A stretch of 11,212 bases of DNA from Bacillota bacterium (GTDB lineage: Bacteria; Bacillota_C; Negativicutes; JAEYSJ01): the NCBI GenBank assembly GCA_023434855.1, contig JAEYSJ010000252.1, positions 1 through 11,212 of the forward strand. The letters run 5' to 3'. A program made the position numbers and the translations under genes. Shown here in pieces: positions 4,748-11,212 of the stretch. The notes below the pieces were generated by a model, which had not been told where the DNA came from, did no database searches, and saw only the letters and a list, made by a program, of their open reading frames with translations. Numbering within the stretch: position 1 is the stretch's first letter; each line of letters starts with the position of its first letter.

Positions 4748-5863
4748 ATGCAGGAAAATCGTAAAAAATGGTTGCAAGGAACAGCGCTGCTGTTGGCTGT
4801 ATTCTTGATGCTGAGTCTCGCAGGGTGTCAATTCGGGGGGAGTAAAAAGAACCCGTCAACCGGACAAGCTGAAACGAAAATTGTCACCGACTTAATGGGG
4901 AACCAAGTGAAAATAAAGGCCAATGTGGAAAAAATCGCTGTTGTACCGATTCCCTGGGCTACGATTGTTTATGCGGTAGACGGGACAGGCAAAAGAATCG
5001 CTGGCATGCATCCTTCGGCGATGAAGGCCTATCAGGGCAGCATCTTGAAAGCGATGGCACCGGAAATGGCTAATGCGAATTCGACGTTTGTAGATAACAA
5101 TTTCAACGTCAATTACGAAGAAGTCGCCAAGCTGAAGCCCGATGTAGTGGTGATCTGGGATTATCAGCCGGAGATTGGCAAAAAGCTGGCAGAACTCGGC
5201 ATTCCGTCTGTAGCGATCAAATATGGCACACTTGAGGATGTGCAGAAAGGCATCAAGCTAGTCGGTGAAATGATCAACCGGCCAGAGCAGGCCAATGCGT
5301 TAATTCAGTACCATCAGGATACCAACAGCTATCTCAAAGCAAAAGAGAGTGTGCTGGCAGGTAAGAACAAACCAAAAGTGTTGTATCTGCGGGATGAGCA
5401 GCTGCAAGTCGCCGCAGGTGACTCGGTAAACCGGATCATGATTGAAACGGCAGGCGGTGTAAATGTCTCTAATGAAGGCAGTGGTCAGTGGATGAAAGTA
5501 ACCATGGAGCAGGTCATGGCGTGGAATCCTGACGTCATTGTACTTAGTAATTTCTCCAATATGCTGCCGGAGGATCTGTATGCGAATAAGTTTTCGGGAC
5601 AGGATTGGAGCAATGTCGATGCCGTAAAGAATAAGCGGGTATACAAAGCGCCGATGGGAATTTACCGCTGGGATGCGCCCTGCGTGGAAACGCCTTTAAT
5701 GATAAAGTGGCTTGGCAAAGTTCTTCAGCCGGAAATATTTGCGGATTATGACATGAGAACTGAGCTGAAAAGCTTTTACCAGACATTTTTTAACTATAAG
5801 CTTAGTGATGCTGAGCTTGATCAAATCCTTAACAGCAAGCGAAATCCGGATCTGAGAATCTAG
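4748..5863 (+). CDS. ABC importer substrate-binding lipoprotein (BtuF/FepB type), probably for cobalamin or another corrinoid
   Basis: A 371-residue exported lipoprotein: basic N-terminus M-Q-E-N-R-K-K, hydrophobic core 11-24 and lipobox L-A-G-C with C27 as the lipidation site. A short linker precedes a periplasmic-binding domain of the iron-siderophore/cobalamin class. Landmarks are T-D-L-M-G-N-Q-V at 47-54, Y-E-E-V-A-K-L-K-P-D-V-V-V-I-W at 123-137, E-Q-V-M-A-W-N-P-D-V-I-V-L at 254-266 and K-N-K-R-V-Y at 294-299. The protein is longer than E. coli BtuF (about 266). Homology alone does not separate iron chelates from corrinoids; the cobalamin riboswitch upstream is the reason for the substrate call. 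The ATG at 4748 is chosen over the in-frame ATG at 4703 because GGAGGG (4735-4740) precedes it by 7 bases and the signal peptide begins there. It is first in a three-gene operon. Confidence 0.87.
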   Translation: MQENRKKWLQGTALLLAVFLMLSLAGCQFGGSKKNPSTGQAETKIVTDLMGNQVKIKANVEKIAVVPIPWATIVYAVDGTGKRIAGMHPSAMKAYQGSILKAMAPEMANANSTFVDNNFNVNYEEVAKLKPDVVVIWDYQPEIGKKLAELGIPSVAIKYGTLEDVQKGIKLVGEMINRPEQANALIQYHQDTNSYLKAKESVLAGKNKPKVLYLRDEQLQVAAGDSVNRIMIETAGGVNVSNEGSGQWMKVTMEQVMAWNPDVIVLSNFSNMLPEDLYANKFSGQDWSNVDAVKNKRVYKAPMGIYRWDAPCVETPLMIKWLGKVLQPEIFADYDMRTELKSFYQTFFNYKLSDAELDQILNSKRNPDLRI

Positions 5864-5919
5864 TGATAAAGAACTTAAAGTCAAAGCAGCTGTTTTGATT
5901 GAAAGGGAGAGAGGGTAAC

Positions 5920-6933
5920 GTGCTGAGTAAACAACAGAATTTGAAGATTATCTGGATCACCGTACTGGCGGTGCTGCTAGTTACTTTTTTTGTATCCCTT
6001 TTTGGCGGCCGCTATGTAATTTCGCCCTCTGAGGTTAGCGGCATACTGCTGGATGGAGTGCTCGGTGAAGCTGGGGACGGTATGGCATTTTCCGTTGTAT
6101 GGAATCTCCGTCTGCCGCGAACCTTGTTAAATTGTTTTGTCGGAGCAGGGCTGGCAGTCGCCGGGGCGGCGTTTCAGGGGATTTTTAGAAATCCCCTGGT
6201 GAGCCCTGATGTACTGGGCGTTAGTTCGGGCGCTGCCTTTGGAGCGGCATTTGGTATCTTGCTCTCAGGCATTAATCATCTGGCAACAGTCATGGCCTTA
6301 CTGTTTGGCATCGTAAGTGTGTTTATGACCTATACACTTTCCAAGCTGCGCGGTGAATCGTCTACCTTGTCGATGGTGCTGTCCGGCATGATTATTTCGG
6401 CGGTATTCAGTGCGCTGATTTCATTAATCAAGTACGTCGCCGATCCCTATGACAAGCTGCCGGCCATTACCTACTGGCTGATGGGCAGCTTTGCTTCTGC
6501 TTCCTACAGCAGCCTGCAATTGGCTGGCATTCCTATTTTCCTGGGGACCGTTGTGCTGCTCCTGCTAAGATGGCGGATCAACATACTTTCGCTGGGAGAT
6601 GAAGATGCCTATTCTCTGGGAGTTAACCCAGTAAAAACCCGGCTGGTCATTATTATCGTGGCGACCCTGATTACCGCCTCTTGCGTGACGGTAACAGGTG
6701 TGATCGGATGGGTCGGTTTGGTTATACCCCATATCTGCCGGATGTTGATCGGGGTAGATCATATGAATTTGCTGCCTGTTTCTTGTGTGGTTGGTGCAGC
6801 GTTTATGATCATTGTTGATTTGGCAGCCCGGACGGTGACTGCGGCGGAAATTCCTATCGGCATATTGACCGCTTTGGTCGGGGCGCCATTTTTTGCCTTA
6901 CTATTCAAGCGAGCGAAAGGTGACTGGCAATGA
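5920..6933 (+). CDS. FecCD/BtuC-family ABC transporter permease
   Basis: A 337-residue membrane protein with about ten hydrophobic segments, the usual size and layout for this family. Family signatures: R-L-P-R-T at 65-69, G-A-G-L-A-V-A-G-A-A-F-Q-G-I-F-R-N-P-L at 75-93, P-D-V-L-G-V-S-S-G at 96-104, Y-W-L-M-G-S at 185-190, S-L-G-V-N at 232-236, V-G-L-V-I-P-H-I-C-R at 265-274 (ATPase-coupling loop) and E-I-P-I-G-I-L-T-A-L-V-G-A-P-F-F at 310-325. It would form the inner-membrane channel with the ATPase encoded next. The GTG at 5920 is preferred, with GAGAGGG about 5 bases upstream; the TTG at 5899 would add 7 polar residues and lacks such a box. It starts 56 bases after the lipoprotein stop, and its TGA overlaps the ATPase ATG (ATGA), so the two are translationally coupled. 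Confidence 0.92.
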   Translation: MLSKQQNLKIIWITVLAVLLVTFFVSLFGGRYVISPSEVSGILLDGVLGEAGDGMAFSVVWNLRLPRTLLNCFVGAGLAVAGAAFQGIFRNPLVSPDVLGVSSGAAFGAAFGILLSGINHLATVMALLFGIVSVFMTYTLSKLRGESSTLSMVLSGMIISAVFSALISLIKYVADPYDKLPAITYWLMGSFASASYSSLQLAGIPIFLGTVVLLLLRWRINILSLGDEDAYSLGVNPVKTRLVIIIVATLITASCVTVTGVIGWVGLVIPHICRMLIGVDHMNLLPVSCVVGAAFMIIVDLAARTVTAAEIPIGILTALVGAPFFALLFKRAKGDWQ

Positions 6934-7724
6934 CAGTGGAAGTGAAACATGGCTATTTTGGCTATACCAAAAGCAGTGAAATATTGCGGGATATCTCTTT
7001 TGTTCTCGGTGAGCAAGAGATTATGACTATACTCGGCCCCAACGGTATCGGTAAAACAACCCTGCTAAAGTGTATGACAGGGATTTTGCAATGGACCCGG
7101 GGAAAGACTTTGATAAATGGAACCCCGATAGGAACTTCGCGGGAGGCTCAAAAACAATATCCTATCGGATATGTGCCGCAGGCCCACAGTCTTTCTTTCC
7201 CCTATACCGTCAGAGAAGTAGTAACTATGGGCCGCGCTCGTCATATCGGAGTTTGTTCCGTACCCTCCAGGCGTGACAAGGAAATTGTGGAAAGGGCCAT
7301 GGATCAGGTTGGCATAAGCGCTATCGGGGACAAGGCGTGCACGCAGTTAAGCGGTGGACAATTGCAGCTGGTCTTTATTGCGCGGGCCTTGGCTGGTGAA
7401 CCTAAGGTACTGGTCCTTGATGAACCTGAATCTCATCTTGACTTTAAAAACCAGTTTATGATGCTGAAGCTTATTAAATCACTGGTAAGGGAACACGGCA
7501 TATCCTGCATCATGAACACCCATTATCCGGAACATGCATTACGGCTGTCGGATACGACGCTGCTGCTTGGCAAGCATTCCTATCTGTTCGGAAAAACGCA
7601 GGAGATTATTAATGAACAGCGGGTTAGAGAGTATTTTGATATTGAGGCCAAGATTTTATCAGTTCCCCATAAGGCCGAGATGATTAAGGCGTTTGTCGTA
7701 TTGGGAAGTTATGATGAAAAGTGA
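6930..7724 (+). CDS. ABC transporter ATP-binding protein (BtuD/FecE type)
   Basis: A 264-residue cytoplasmic ATPase that powers the importer. Walker A G-P-N-G-I-G-K-T-T is at 36-44, the Q-loop falls in Y-V-P-Q-A-H near 84-89, the signature is L-S-G-G-Q, Walker B is V-L-V-L-D-E-P with E-S-H-L-D as D-loop, and the switch His is in N-T-H-Y-P-E-H. All catalytic motifs are intact. The length and the extra C-terminal stretch fit the iron-chelate/cobalamin group. The start overlaps the permease stop by 4 bases. It is the last gene of the riboswitch operon, and two hairpins follow the stop codon. The operon thus contains uptake functions only; no corrinoid-modifying gene is seen. Confidence 0.93.
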   Translation: MTVEVKHGYFGYTKSSEILRDISFVLGEQEIMTILGPNGIGKTTLLKCMTGILQWTRGKTLINGTPIGTSREAQKQYPIGYVPQAHSLSFPYTVREVVTMGRARHIGVCSVPSRRDKEIVERAMDQVGISAIGDKACTQLSGGQLQLVFIARALAGEPKVLVLDEPESHLDFKNQFMMLKLIKSLVREHGISCIMNTHYPEHALRLSDTTLLLGKHSYLFGKTQEIINEQRVREYFDIEAKILSVPHKAEMIKAFVVLGSYDEK

Positions 7725-7728
7725 AAAA

Positions 7729-7770
7729 GGAATGTTGACAGTGATAAAAATGGATTGCTGTCAACATTCC
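7729..7770. repeat. 13-bp inverted repeat behind the importer operon
   Basis: GGAATGTTGACAG (7729-7741) pairs perfectly with CTGTCAACATTCC (7758-7770) around a 16-base loop, 4 bases after the ATPase stop. There is no T-run. It is followed directly by GTCCCCTTGT, ten bases also found in the palindrome at 369-396. It may be a repeat element rather than a terminator, and could protect the mRNA 3' end. Confidence 0.55.
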
Positions 7771-7780
7771 GTCCCCTTGT
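7771..7780. repeat. Ten-base fragment of the GGGAC/GTCCC repeat
   Basis: GTCCCCTTGT is identical to 383-392 inside the palindrome at 369-396. Ten bases alone could be chance, but its position next to another inverted repeat suggests a decayed element. Confidence 0.25.
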
Positions 7781-7794
7781 ATACCAAAAACAGC

Positions 7795-7837
7795 AACACC
7801 TAAAGTAAGCCTTTTGGCATACGTTAGGTGTTTTTTT
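7795..7837 (+). terminator. Strong terminator of the ABC importer operon
   Basis: AACACCTAA (7795-7803) pairs with TTAGGTGTT (7824-7832). An inner stem GTAaGCC / GGCaTAC is closed by TTTT, and a seven-T run follows. It isolates the importer operon from the defence genes downstream. Confidence 0.88.
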
Positions 7838-7958
7838 AATGTTTGCAATAAACTGTATTTTGCGTTGATTTAGCAGGAATCAGTTATTTGATTAGCTAAT
7901 AGATTTTAAATGTAGTATATAGTAATGATGGTGAAGCTTTATGTTAAAGAGGTCACTT

Positions 7959-8567
7959 ATGAACGTAAGTAGACAAGGACAAATTGTATATGAAGATGTA
8001 AGGGCAAAGATTGAATTTTATATAATCTCACTTTGGCTGCTATTTTTGCTGCTTATTATCTTAACAATTGATATTCCATTCTCTTTAGATTCCAATAGTA
8101 CTTTTATTGGGCTTAGCGAATTGGCAAAAAGAAATGTTATATCTTGCATTGCACTTGTTTTTTTAGTGTATGGAATGATTTTGGGTAGAAAGTATAAATA
8201 TAAGTTTAAAGGCACAATGCAATTGCCAGTGAAGATAACGAATGTACAAAATATAAATGTTGAGCATTTAACATTTTTAACAACGTATATAATCCCTCTA
8301 ATATGTTTCGATTTTACCAAAATACAGTATTGTATCGTGTTTGCAATCCTTTTGATCATTATTGGGTGTATATGTGTTAAAACTGATTTATTCTACGCTA
8401 ATCCGACCCTGTCTTTGATGGGGTACTATATTTATAAGGTTGAGACAAATGATGTAAATATGCCGGATGCGATATTTATATCCCGAGATAAATTGTATAA
8501 GGACTGTCATGTTCAATACCTGCAACTAGACGAAAAAATATTTTATGTTGGGAGTGTTAGAAGCTGA
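7959..8567 (+). CDS. kwaA: KwaA, membrane subunit of a Kiwa anti-phage system
   Basis: A 202-residue membrane protein with four predicted helices (about 20-38, 58-76, 104-118, 122-142), a loop rich in K and Y between helices 2 and 3, and a C-terminal soluble tail of about 55 residues beginning N-P-T-L-S-L-M-G-Y-Y-I-Y-K. Size, topology and, above all, the partner gene fit KwaA, the membrane component of the two-gene Kiwa system. In published work KwaA with KwaB forms a membrane-bound complex that responds to phage infection. The ATG at 7959 is preferred over the in-frame ATG at 7941, because AAAGAGG (7946-7952) lies 6 bases before it whereas 7941 has only a weak GGTGA. The stop TGA (8565-8567) overlaps the proposed kwaB start. 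The gene is A+T-rich with many ATA and TTA codons, unlike the importer operon, which suggests acquisition by transfer. Alone, the sequence would only be called a hypothetical membrane protein. Confidence 0.72.
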   Translation: MNVSRQGQIVYEDVRAKIEFYIISLWLLFLLLIILTIDIPFSLDSNSTFIGLSELAKRNVISCIALVFLVYGMILGRKYKYKFKGTMQLPVKITNVQNINVEHLTFLTTYIIPLICFDFTKIQYCIVFAILLIIIGCICVKTDLFYANPTLSLMGYYIYKVETNDVNMPDAIFISRDKLYKDCHVQYLQLDEKIFYVGSVRS

Positions 8568-9523
8568 ATATAATTGAGCTTAAAGAACAACTAGAATATT
8601 TTTGTAATGATGACATTGGAATTATTGTGTATTTGGTTTTGAAGAATGGGGATCAAATATCGATAAAAATGGCGGATATTGATAGTGAGGAAGCCTTACC
8701 AAGTTTAAAAGAACATTTTATAGTTAGTATTAGAGAACGCATTGTTGATAAAGAAGAACTCCAAATAATGAATATTTCAGAAGCAGATGAAAGAAAAAAT
8801 GTCGTATATCAATATGATTTAGATGAAACTCCCTTGGAACTAGCAGTGATAGCAACTTTATTAGAAAATGGTAATCAGCCAGTTTTTAATTTTGATAGAG
8901 ATAGTATTAATGATATAAAAGCTTATATTGTTATACTTGGAAACAATCAAACGAAGTTGTTATTATATAAACAACACTACCCCATAAGCGTGATAAGAAG
9001 AGATGCCTATATGTTAAGAAAGGCAAAAGAAAGATTTGTTAGATTTAATGAAGAGTTAATTCGCTTAGATAACAACTTTCAGTTTTTTTCGTTTAATGGG
9101 ATTCTATTTATCAAGGATTTGGATAAGCTAGAAAGGTTTTTTGGTTTTCATGATGTTATTAAAAAAGAAGCGTTGAATTCTATTGCCAGAATAGAACGGG
9201 CAAATATTCTCGAAGATACAGATGTATTAACGGAATCTCTAGAGAATATTACCTTCGCACGAAAGCTTACCAAGTTATCCGTGCATTCACCGGTTCTAAC
9301 AGGCGATATTCCTGTGCAAACAGTTATCCAATTTACAAAAACAAATCCGGCTCTCACAGGCAAACTAAAATACAATCATGATGAAAGTAAAATAATCTTA
9401 GATACAAAGAAATCACAAAATCTATTTATTAAGCTTTTAAATGATGATTATCTTAAATCGGAGTTAACACAAATGTACTATGACAGTTTGGCTAAAGATC
9501 AAATACCTAATGGGGGAGACTAA
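8564..9523 (+). CDS. kwaB: KwaB, DUF4868 subunit of a Kiwa anti-phage system, with a proposed CTG start
   Basis: With the CTG at 8564 the product is 319 residues, close to the roughly 315 of known KwaB. DUF4868 traits: Y-K-Q-H-Y-P-I near 135-141, F-F-S-F-N-G-I-L-F-I-K-D-L near 174-186 followed by L-E-R-F-F-G-F, and a C-terminal L-L-N-D-D-Y-L-K-S-E-L-T near 291-302. KwaB is the cytoplasmic partner of KwaA, and its DUF4868 part is reported to act on nucleic acid during defence. Start: the frame is open from 8561. The first ATG-like start, GTG at 8627, has no good ribosome site and would drop E-L-K-E-Q-L-E-Y-F, which looks like a real N-terminal helix. The CTG at 8564 has GGGAG (8550-8554) 9 bases upstream and overlaps the kwaA TGA as CTGA, an exact analogue of the common ATGA overlap. 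If CTG is not used, the GTG at 8627 gives 298 residues. No catalytic motif is evident. Same A+T-rich composition as kwaA. Confidence 0.78.
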   Translation: MNIIELKEQLEYFCNDDIGIIVYLVLKNGDQISIKMADIDSEEALPSLKEHFIVSIRERIVDKEELQIMNISEADERKNVVYQYDLDETPLELAVIATLLENGNQPVFNFDRDSINDIKAYIVILGNNQTKLLLYKQHYPISVIRRDAYMLRKAKERFVRFNEELIRLDNNFQFFSFNGILFIKDLDKLERFFGFHDVIKKEALNSIARIERANILEDTDVLTESLENITFARKLTKLSVHSPVLTGDIPVQTVIQFTKTNPALTGKLKYNHDESKIILDTKKSQNLFIKLLNDDYLKSELTQMYYDSLAKDQIPNGGD

Positions 9524-9619
9524 AACTATTTGCAGTATATCTGATGAACCTGATAACCATTCCAGCGGAGTGTGATATCGAATGTCTGCTAAATCCGCTT
9601 TTCGGAGGCAACACACAGA

Positions 9620-9636
9620 ATTTAGGCAATTGACTT
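9620..9636. repeat. 17-base remnant of the GGGGTCAGGCTTGA element
   Basis: ATTTAGGCAATTGACTT is identical to 10274-10290, the inner left part of the complete element. Here it stands alone and ends right where the GGAGGGG ribosome site of the first acetyltransferase gene begins. It lies about 100 bases after kwaB. Confidence 0.5.
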
Positions 9637-9648
9637 GGAGGGGTAATT

Positions 9649-10164
9649 TTGGACGTAGTTTTTGAATCTAAAAAATTGCTATTCCGAAAAATTGTTAAGA
9701 GTGACTTTCAGAATCTATGCTCTGTTTTACAGGACCGGGAAGTGATGTACGCATGGGAGCACGCATTTACCGACGAAGAAGTAAATAGTTGGATTGATAA
9801 AAATTTAGAACGATACAGCAATGAGGGATATTCCTATTTTGCTGTCATAGAGAAACAGACAGATCACTTTATTGGTGTTATCGGACCATTGATCGAACAA
9901 ACAGAAGATGGGGAACAGATTGGAATTGGCTATATTTTAAATAAGCAGTATTGGGGAAAAGGATACGCTGTAGAGGGCGCAAGGGCGTCGATAGATTATG
10001 CTTTTCAATATTTAAAAGCAGACAGGGTAATTGCTCACATCAGGCCTAGCAACTTGCCTTCCAGAAAAGTTGCGGAAAAGCTTGGCATGACAATCGAAGG
10101 CGAATACATAAAGCATTACAAAGGCAAGGAAATGTTACATTTAATTTATAGCCGTGGGAAATAA
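9649..10164 (+). CDS. GNAT-family N-acetyltransferase (RimJ/RimL-like)
   Basis: A 171-residue cytoplasmic acetyltransferase that would transfer acetyl from acetyl-CoA to an amine on a protein or small molecule. Seen: an N-terminal F-E-S-K-K-L-L-F-R-K strand, then I-G-I-G-Y-I-L-N-K-Q-Y-W-G-K-G-Y-A at 91-107 (motif A, with Q-x2-G-x-G-Y/A binding the CoA pyrophosphate), and the late motif N-L-P-S-R-K-V-A-E-K-L-G-M at 135-147. It resembles the RimJ/RimL branch, where substrates range from ribosomal proteins to antibiotics, so the target is not predictable. The TTG at 9649 is chosen because GGAGGGG (9637-9643) lies 5 bases upstream and the first residues already match the family's first strand. 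It is flanked by a remnant and by the complete copy of the same repeat element. Confidence 0.87.
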   Translation: MDVVFESKKLLFRKIVKSDFQNLCSVLQDREVMYAWEHAFTDEEVNSWIDKNLERYSNEGYSYFAVIEKQTDHFIGVIGPLIEQTEDGEQIGIGYILNKQYWGKGYAVEGARASIDYAFQYLKADRVIAHIRPSNLPSRKVAEKLGMTIEGEYIKHYKGKEMLHLIYSRGK

Positions 10165-10254
10165 ATAGATGCTTTTGATTACCCCAATTTAAATTTGATG
10201 TCGATACCCAGTGATCGGGGTTGTACATACGATTCAGTATACTTTAGCGTAGGT

Positions 10255-10341
10255 CTGGGGTCAGGCTTGAGTTATTTAGGCAATTGACTTTTCTACACGC
10301 TGTAATAAGTCAATTTTAGTATAAGTCAAGCCTGACCCCAG
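10255..10341. repeat. Complete GGGGTCAGGCTTGA palindromic element (REPIN/MITE-like), 87 bases
   Basis: The outer arms CTGGGGTCAGGCTTGA (10255-10270) and TCAAGCCTGACCCCAG (10326-10341) are a perfect 16-bp inverted repeat. Inside, AATTGACTT (10282-10290) pairs with AAGTCAATT (10307-10315), so the whole is a two-tier palindrome with a 16-base centre. There is no coding capacity. The form suits a non-autonomous element moved by a REP-type tyrosine transposase; no such gene is seen. As RNA it could terminate or stabilise the acetyltransferase transcript. Confidence 0.75.
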
Positions 10342-10392
10342 CTCCCCCCCAGGGATGTTGGACTAAGCTTATTTGATGGGCTGGTGCTTGAT

Positions 10393-10905
10393 ATGCTTGT
10401 AAAGTTGGTTAAGCCAACATTGTTTATGGAAAGAGAATATTATAATTTCTCGGAAGAATGGGCGAGAAATGGTGAAGAAATCATTCCATATTCGGCAAGG
10501 CTCTTAGAGGATAGCTATATAGTATGGCTTGAGAATATATATAAATTTGAAAACAAAGAGTCTTGCCCTGCTGATTTTGTTCCTGCACATACATACTTCT
10601 TAATCGCTGATGAAAAGATATTGGGAGCAATAAATATCAGACAGTGCTTAAATGAATATCTATATAATTTTGGTGGACATATTGGATATGGTATTAGACC
10701 CTCTGAAAGAAGAAAGGGCTATGCAACTTTAATGCTGTCATTGGCGCTTCCAATTGCAAATGGTTTGGGGATTCCTAATGCGCTGATAACCTGCGATAGA
10801 TGTAATAAGGCATCTGCGAAAACAATAATAAATAATGGTGGTGTGTTGGAAAACGAAGTTGCGCAAAACGGTAAAATTATTCAGAGATATTGGATCAAAT
10901 TATGA
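10393..10905 (+). CDS. GNAT-family acetyltransferase, COG3981-like
   Basis: A 170-residue predicted acetyltransferase. Seen: an N-terminal L-V-K-L-V-K-P-T-L strand and E-E-W near 21-23, A-H-T-Y-F-L-I-A-D-E-K-I-L-G-A-I-N-I-R at 65-83, G-H-I-G-Y-G-I-R-P-S-E-R-R-K-G-Y-A-T at 95-112 (motif A, with R-R-K-G-Y-A holding CoA), and L-I-T-C-D-R-C-N-K-A-S-A-K-T-I-I-N-N-G-G at 131-150. The pattern matches the predicted-acetyltransferase group COG3981, substrate unknown. The ATG at 10393 fits the family's usual N-terminus; the GTG at 10384 would add three residues. Neither has a good ribosome site, and the complete repeat element ends only about 50 bases upstream, so the native promoter may have been displaced. 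It is convergent with the cat gene, sharing a bidirectional terminator. Confidence 0.83.
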   Translation: MLVKLVKPTLFMEREYYNFSEEWARNGEEIIPYSARLLEDSYIVWLENIYKFENKESCPADFVPAHTYFLIADEKILGAINIRQCLNEYLYNFGGHIGYGIRPSERRKGYATLMLSLALPIANGLGIPNALITCDRCNKASAKTIINNGGVLENEVAQNGKIIQRYWIKL

Positions 10906-10956
10906 AAGATTACGGAGCTCGTCCTATCTTGCAACATTTTACCGCTCATAATATAA

Positions 10957-11002
10957 AAAAGCAGTCAGCATACTCAATAAGAGGTTGCTGACTGCTCTTT
11001 TA
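10957..11002. terminator. Bidirectional hairpin terminator, right copy
   Basis: The stem AGCAGTCAGCA (10960-10970) / TGCTGACTGCT (10986-10996) has A-runs to the left and T-runs to the right, serving the GNAT gene on the + strand and cat on the minus strand. The 45-bp segment 10952-10996 equals 279-323 with one mismatch. Confidence 0.85.
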
Positions 11003-11022
11003 ATGCTTAAAGTTTTACTCGT

Positions 11023-11212
11023 TTATTTCAGCCACTTCTCCGGCATGGAAGCGAGCTGCTGCAGATGATTCATAAATTGCGCTGTATGATAGCCATCTGC
11101 TACAGCATGATGAATTTGTAAACATACCGGCAATTGTAAGGTATTACCCTGTTCAAAGTACTTGCCGATGGTCACAATAGGCAGAAGAAACTGGTTGTCG
11201 TTAAATAGATTT
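11023..11212 (-). CDS. Chloramphenicol acetyltransferase (CatA type), C-terminal part
   Basis: The minus strand is open from the right edge to a TAA at 11025-11023. The 62 visible residues contain L-P-I-V-T-I-G-K-Y, then L-P-V-C-L-Q-I-H-H-A-V-A-D-G-Y-H, then F-M-N-H-L-Q-Q-L. H-H-A-V-x-D-G-Y/F-H is the diagnostic CatA motif, with the second His as the general base that deprotonates the drug hydroxyl. CatA is a trimeric cytoplasmic enzyme of about 215 residues, so roughly 70% lies outside the window. The catalytic end is intact. Many chromosomal CatA-like proteins in Firmicutes are annotated this way without proven resistance, so the substrate is not certain. Its last codons and terminator are repeated in decayed form at 279-368. 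Confidence 0.88.
   Translation of the reverse strand, partial: NLFNDNQFLLPIVTIGKYFEQGNTLQLPVCLQIHHAVADGYHTAQFMNHLQQLASMPEKWLK

Noticed and set aside
7894..7926. Possible kwaA promoter (TTGATT with a TAGTAT-like -10)
   Set aside because: Spacing is 19 bases or more and the region is so A+T-rich that such matches are expected by chance.
8018..8359. Minus-strand open frame of 113 codons
   Set aside because: It is antisense to kwaA, with no ribosome site; the + strand frame has coherent transmembrane segments and a matching partner gene.

Overview
The window looks like a chromosomal accessory stretch of an anaerobic Firmicute. The supporting signs are strong Shine-Dalgarno boxes (GGAGG type), GTG and TTG starts, hairpin plus U-run terminators, an SPII lipoprotein signal, a Bacillus YfkO-like nitroreductase and scattered short palindromic repeats. 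The mix of old-yellow-enzyme, iron-type alcohol dehydrogenase and corrinoid uptake genes would suit a Negativicute such as Sporomusa or Pelosinus. That placement is inference from style, not from a marker gene.

Layout. Positions 1-240 hold the 3' end of a WYL/YafY-type regulator. Positions 279-396 hold a terminator and a degenerate 3' end of a chloramphenicol-acetyltransferase-like gene, cut off by a GGGAC-type palindrome. An orphan membrane-protein fragment follows (370-633). Positions 828-2716 carry two flavin reductases on the + strand, a YfkO-type nitroreductase and a single-domain old-yellow-enzyme family protein, each with a palindrome upstream. Positions 2860-3122 form an unusual structured leader ahead of an HcxA/GldA-family dehydrogenase (3123-4163). 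Positions 4200-4603 hold a repeat element, a promoter, a cobalamin riboswitch and its terminator; a second terminator follows. The riboswitch controls a three-gene ABC importer (lipoprotein, FecCD permease, ATPase; 4748-7724) whose substrate is most likely cobalamin or another corrinoid.

After a strong terminator comes an A+T-rich two-gene unit (7959-9523) that I read as the Kiwa anti-phage system, KwaA (four-helix membrane protein) and KwaB (DUF4868). The kwaB start appears to be a CTG overlapping the kwaA stop codon. Two GNAT acetyltransferases follow (9649-10164, 10393-10905). The 3' part of a minus-strand chloramphenicol acetyltransferase runs off the right edge (11023-11212).

Two short-repeat families are scattered between the genes. 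One is a GGGGTCAGGCTTGA element, complete at 10255-10341, with partial copies at 4200-4278 and 9620-9636. The other is a GGGACAAGGGAC/GTCCCCTTGTCCC palindrome, near-complete at 369-396, with fragments near 2823 and 7771. The cat 3' end with its terminator occurs as a direct repeat at both ends of the window. Repeats, defence genes and acetyltransferases together suggest a recombination-prone accessory region. The best leads are the KwaB start, the leader upstream of the dehydrogenase, the shortened metal-binding loop in that dehydrogenase, and the promoter that the repeat element seems to give the riboswitch.
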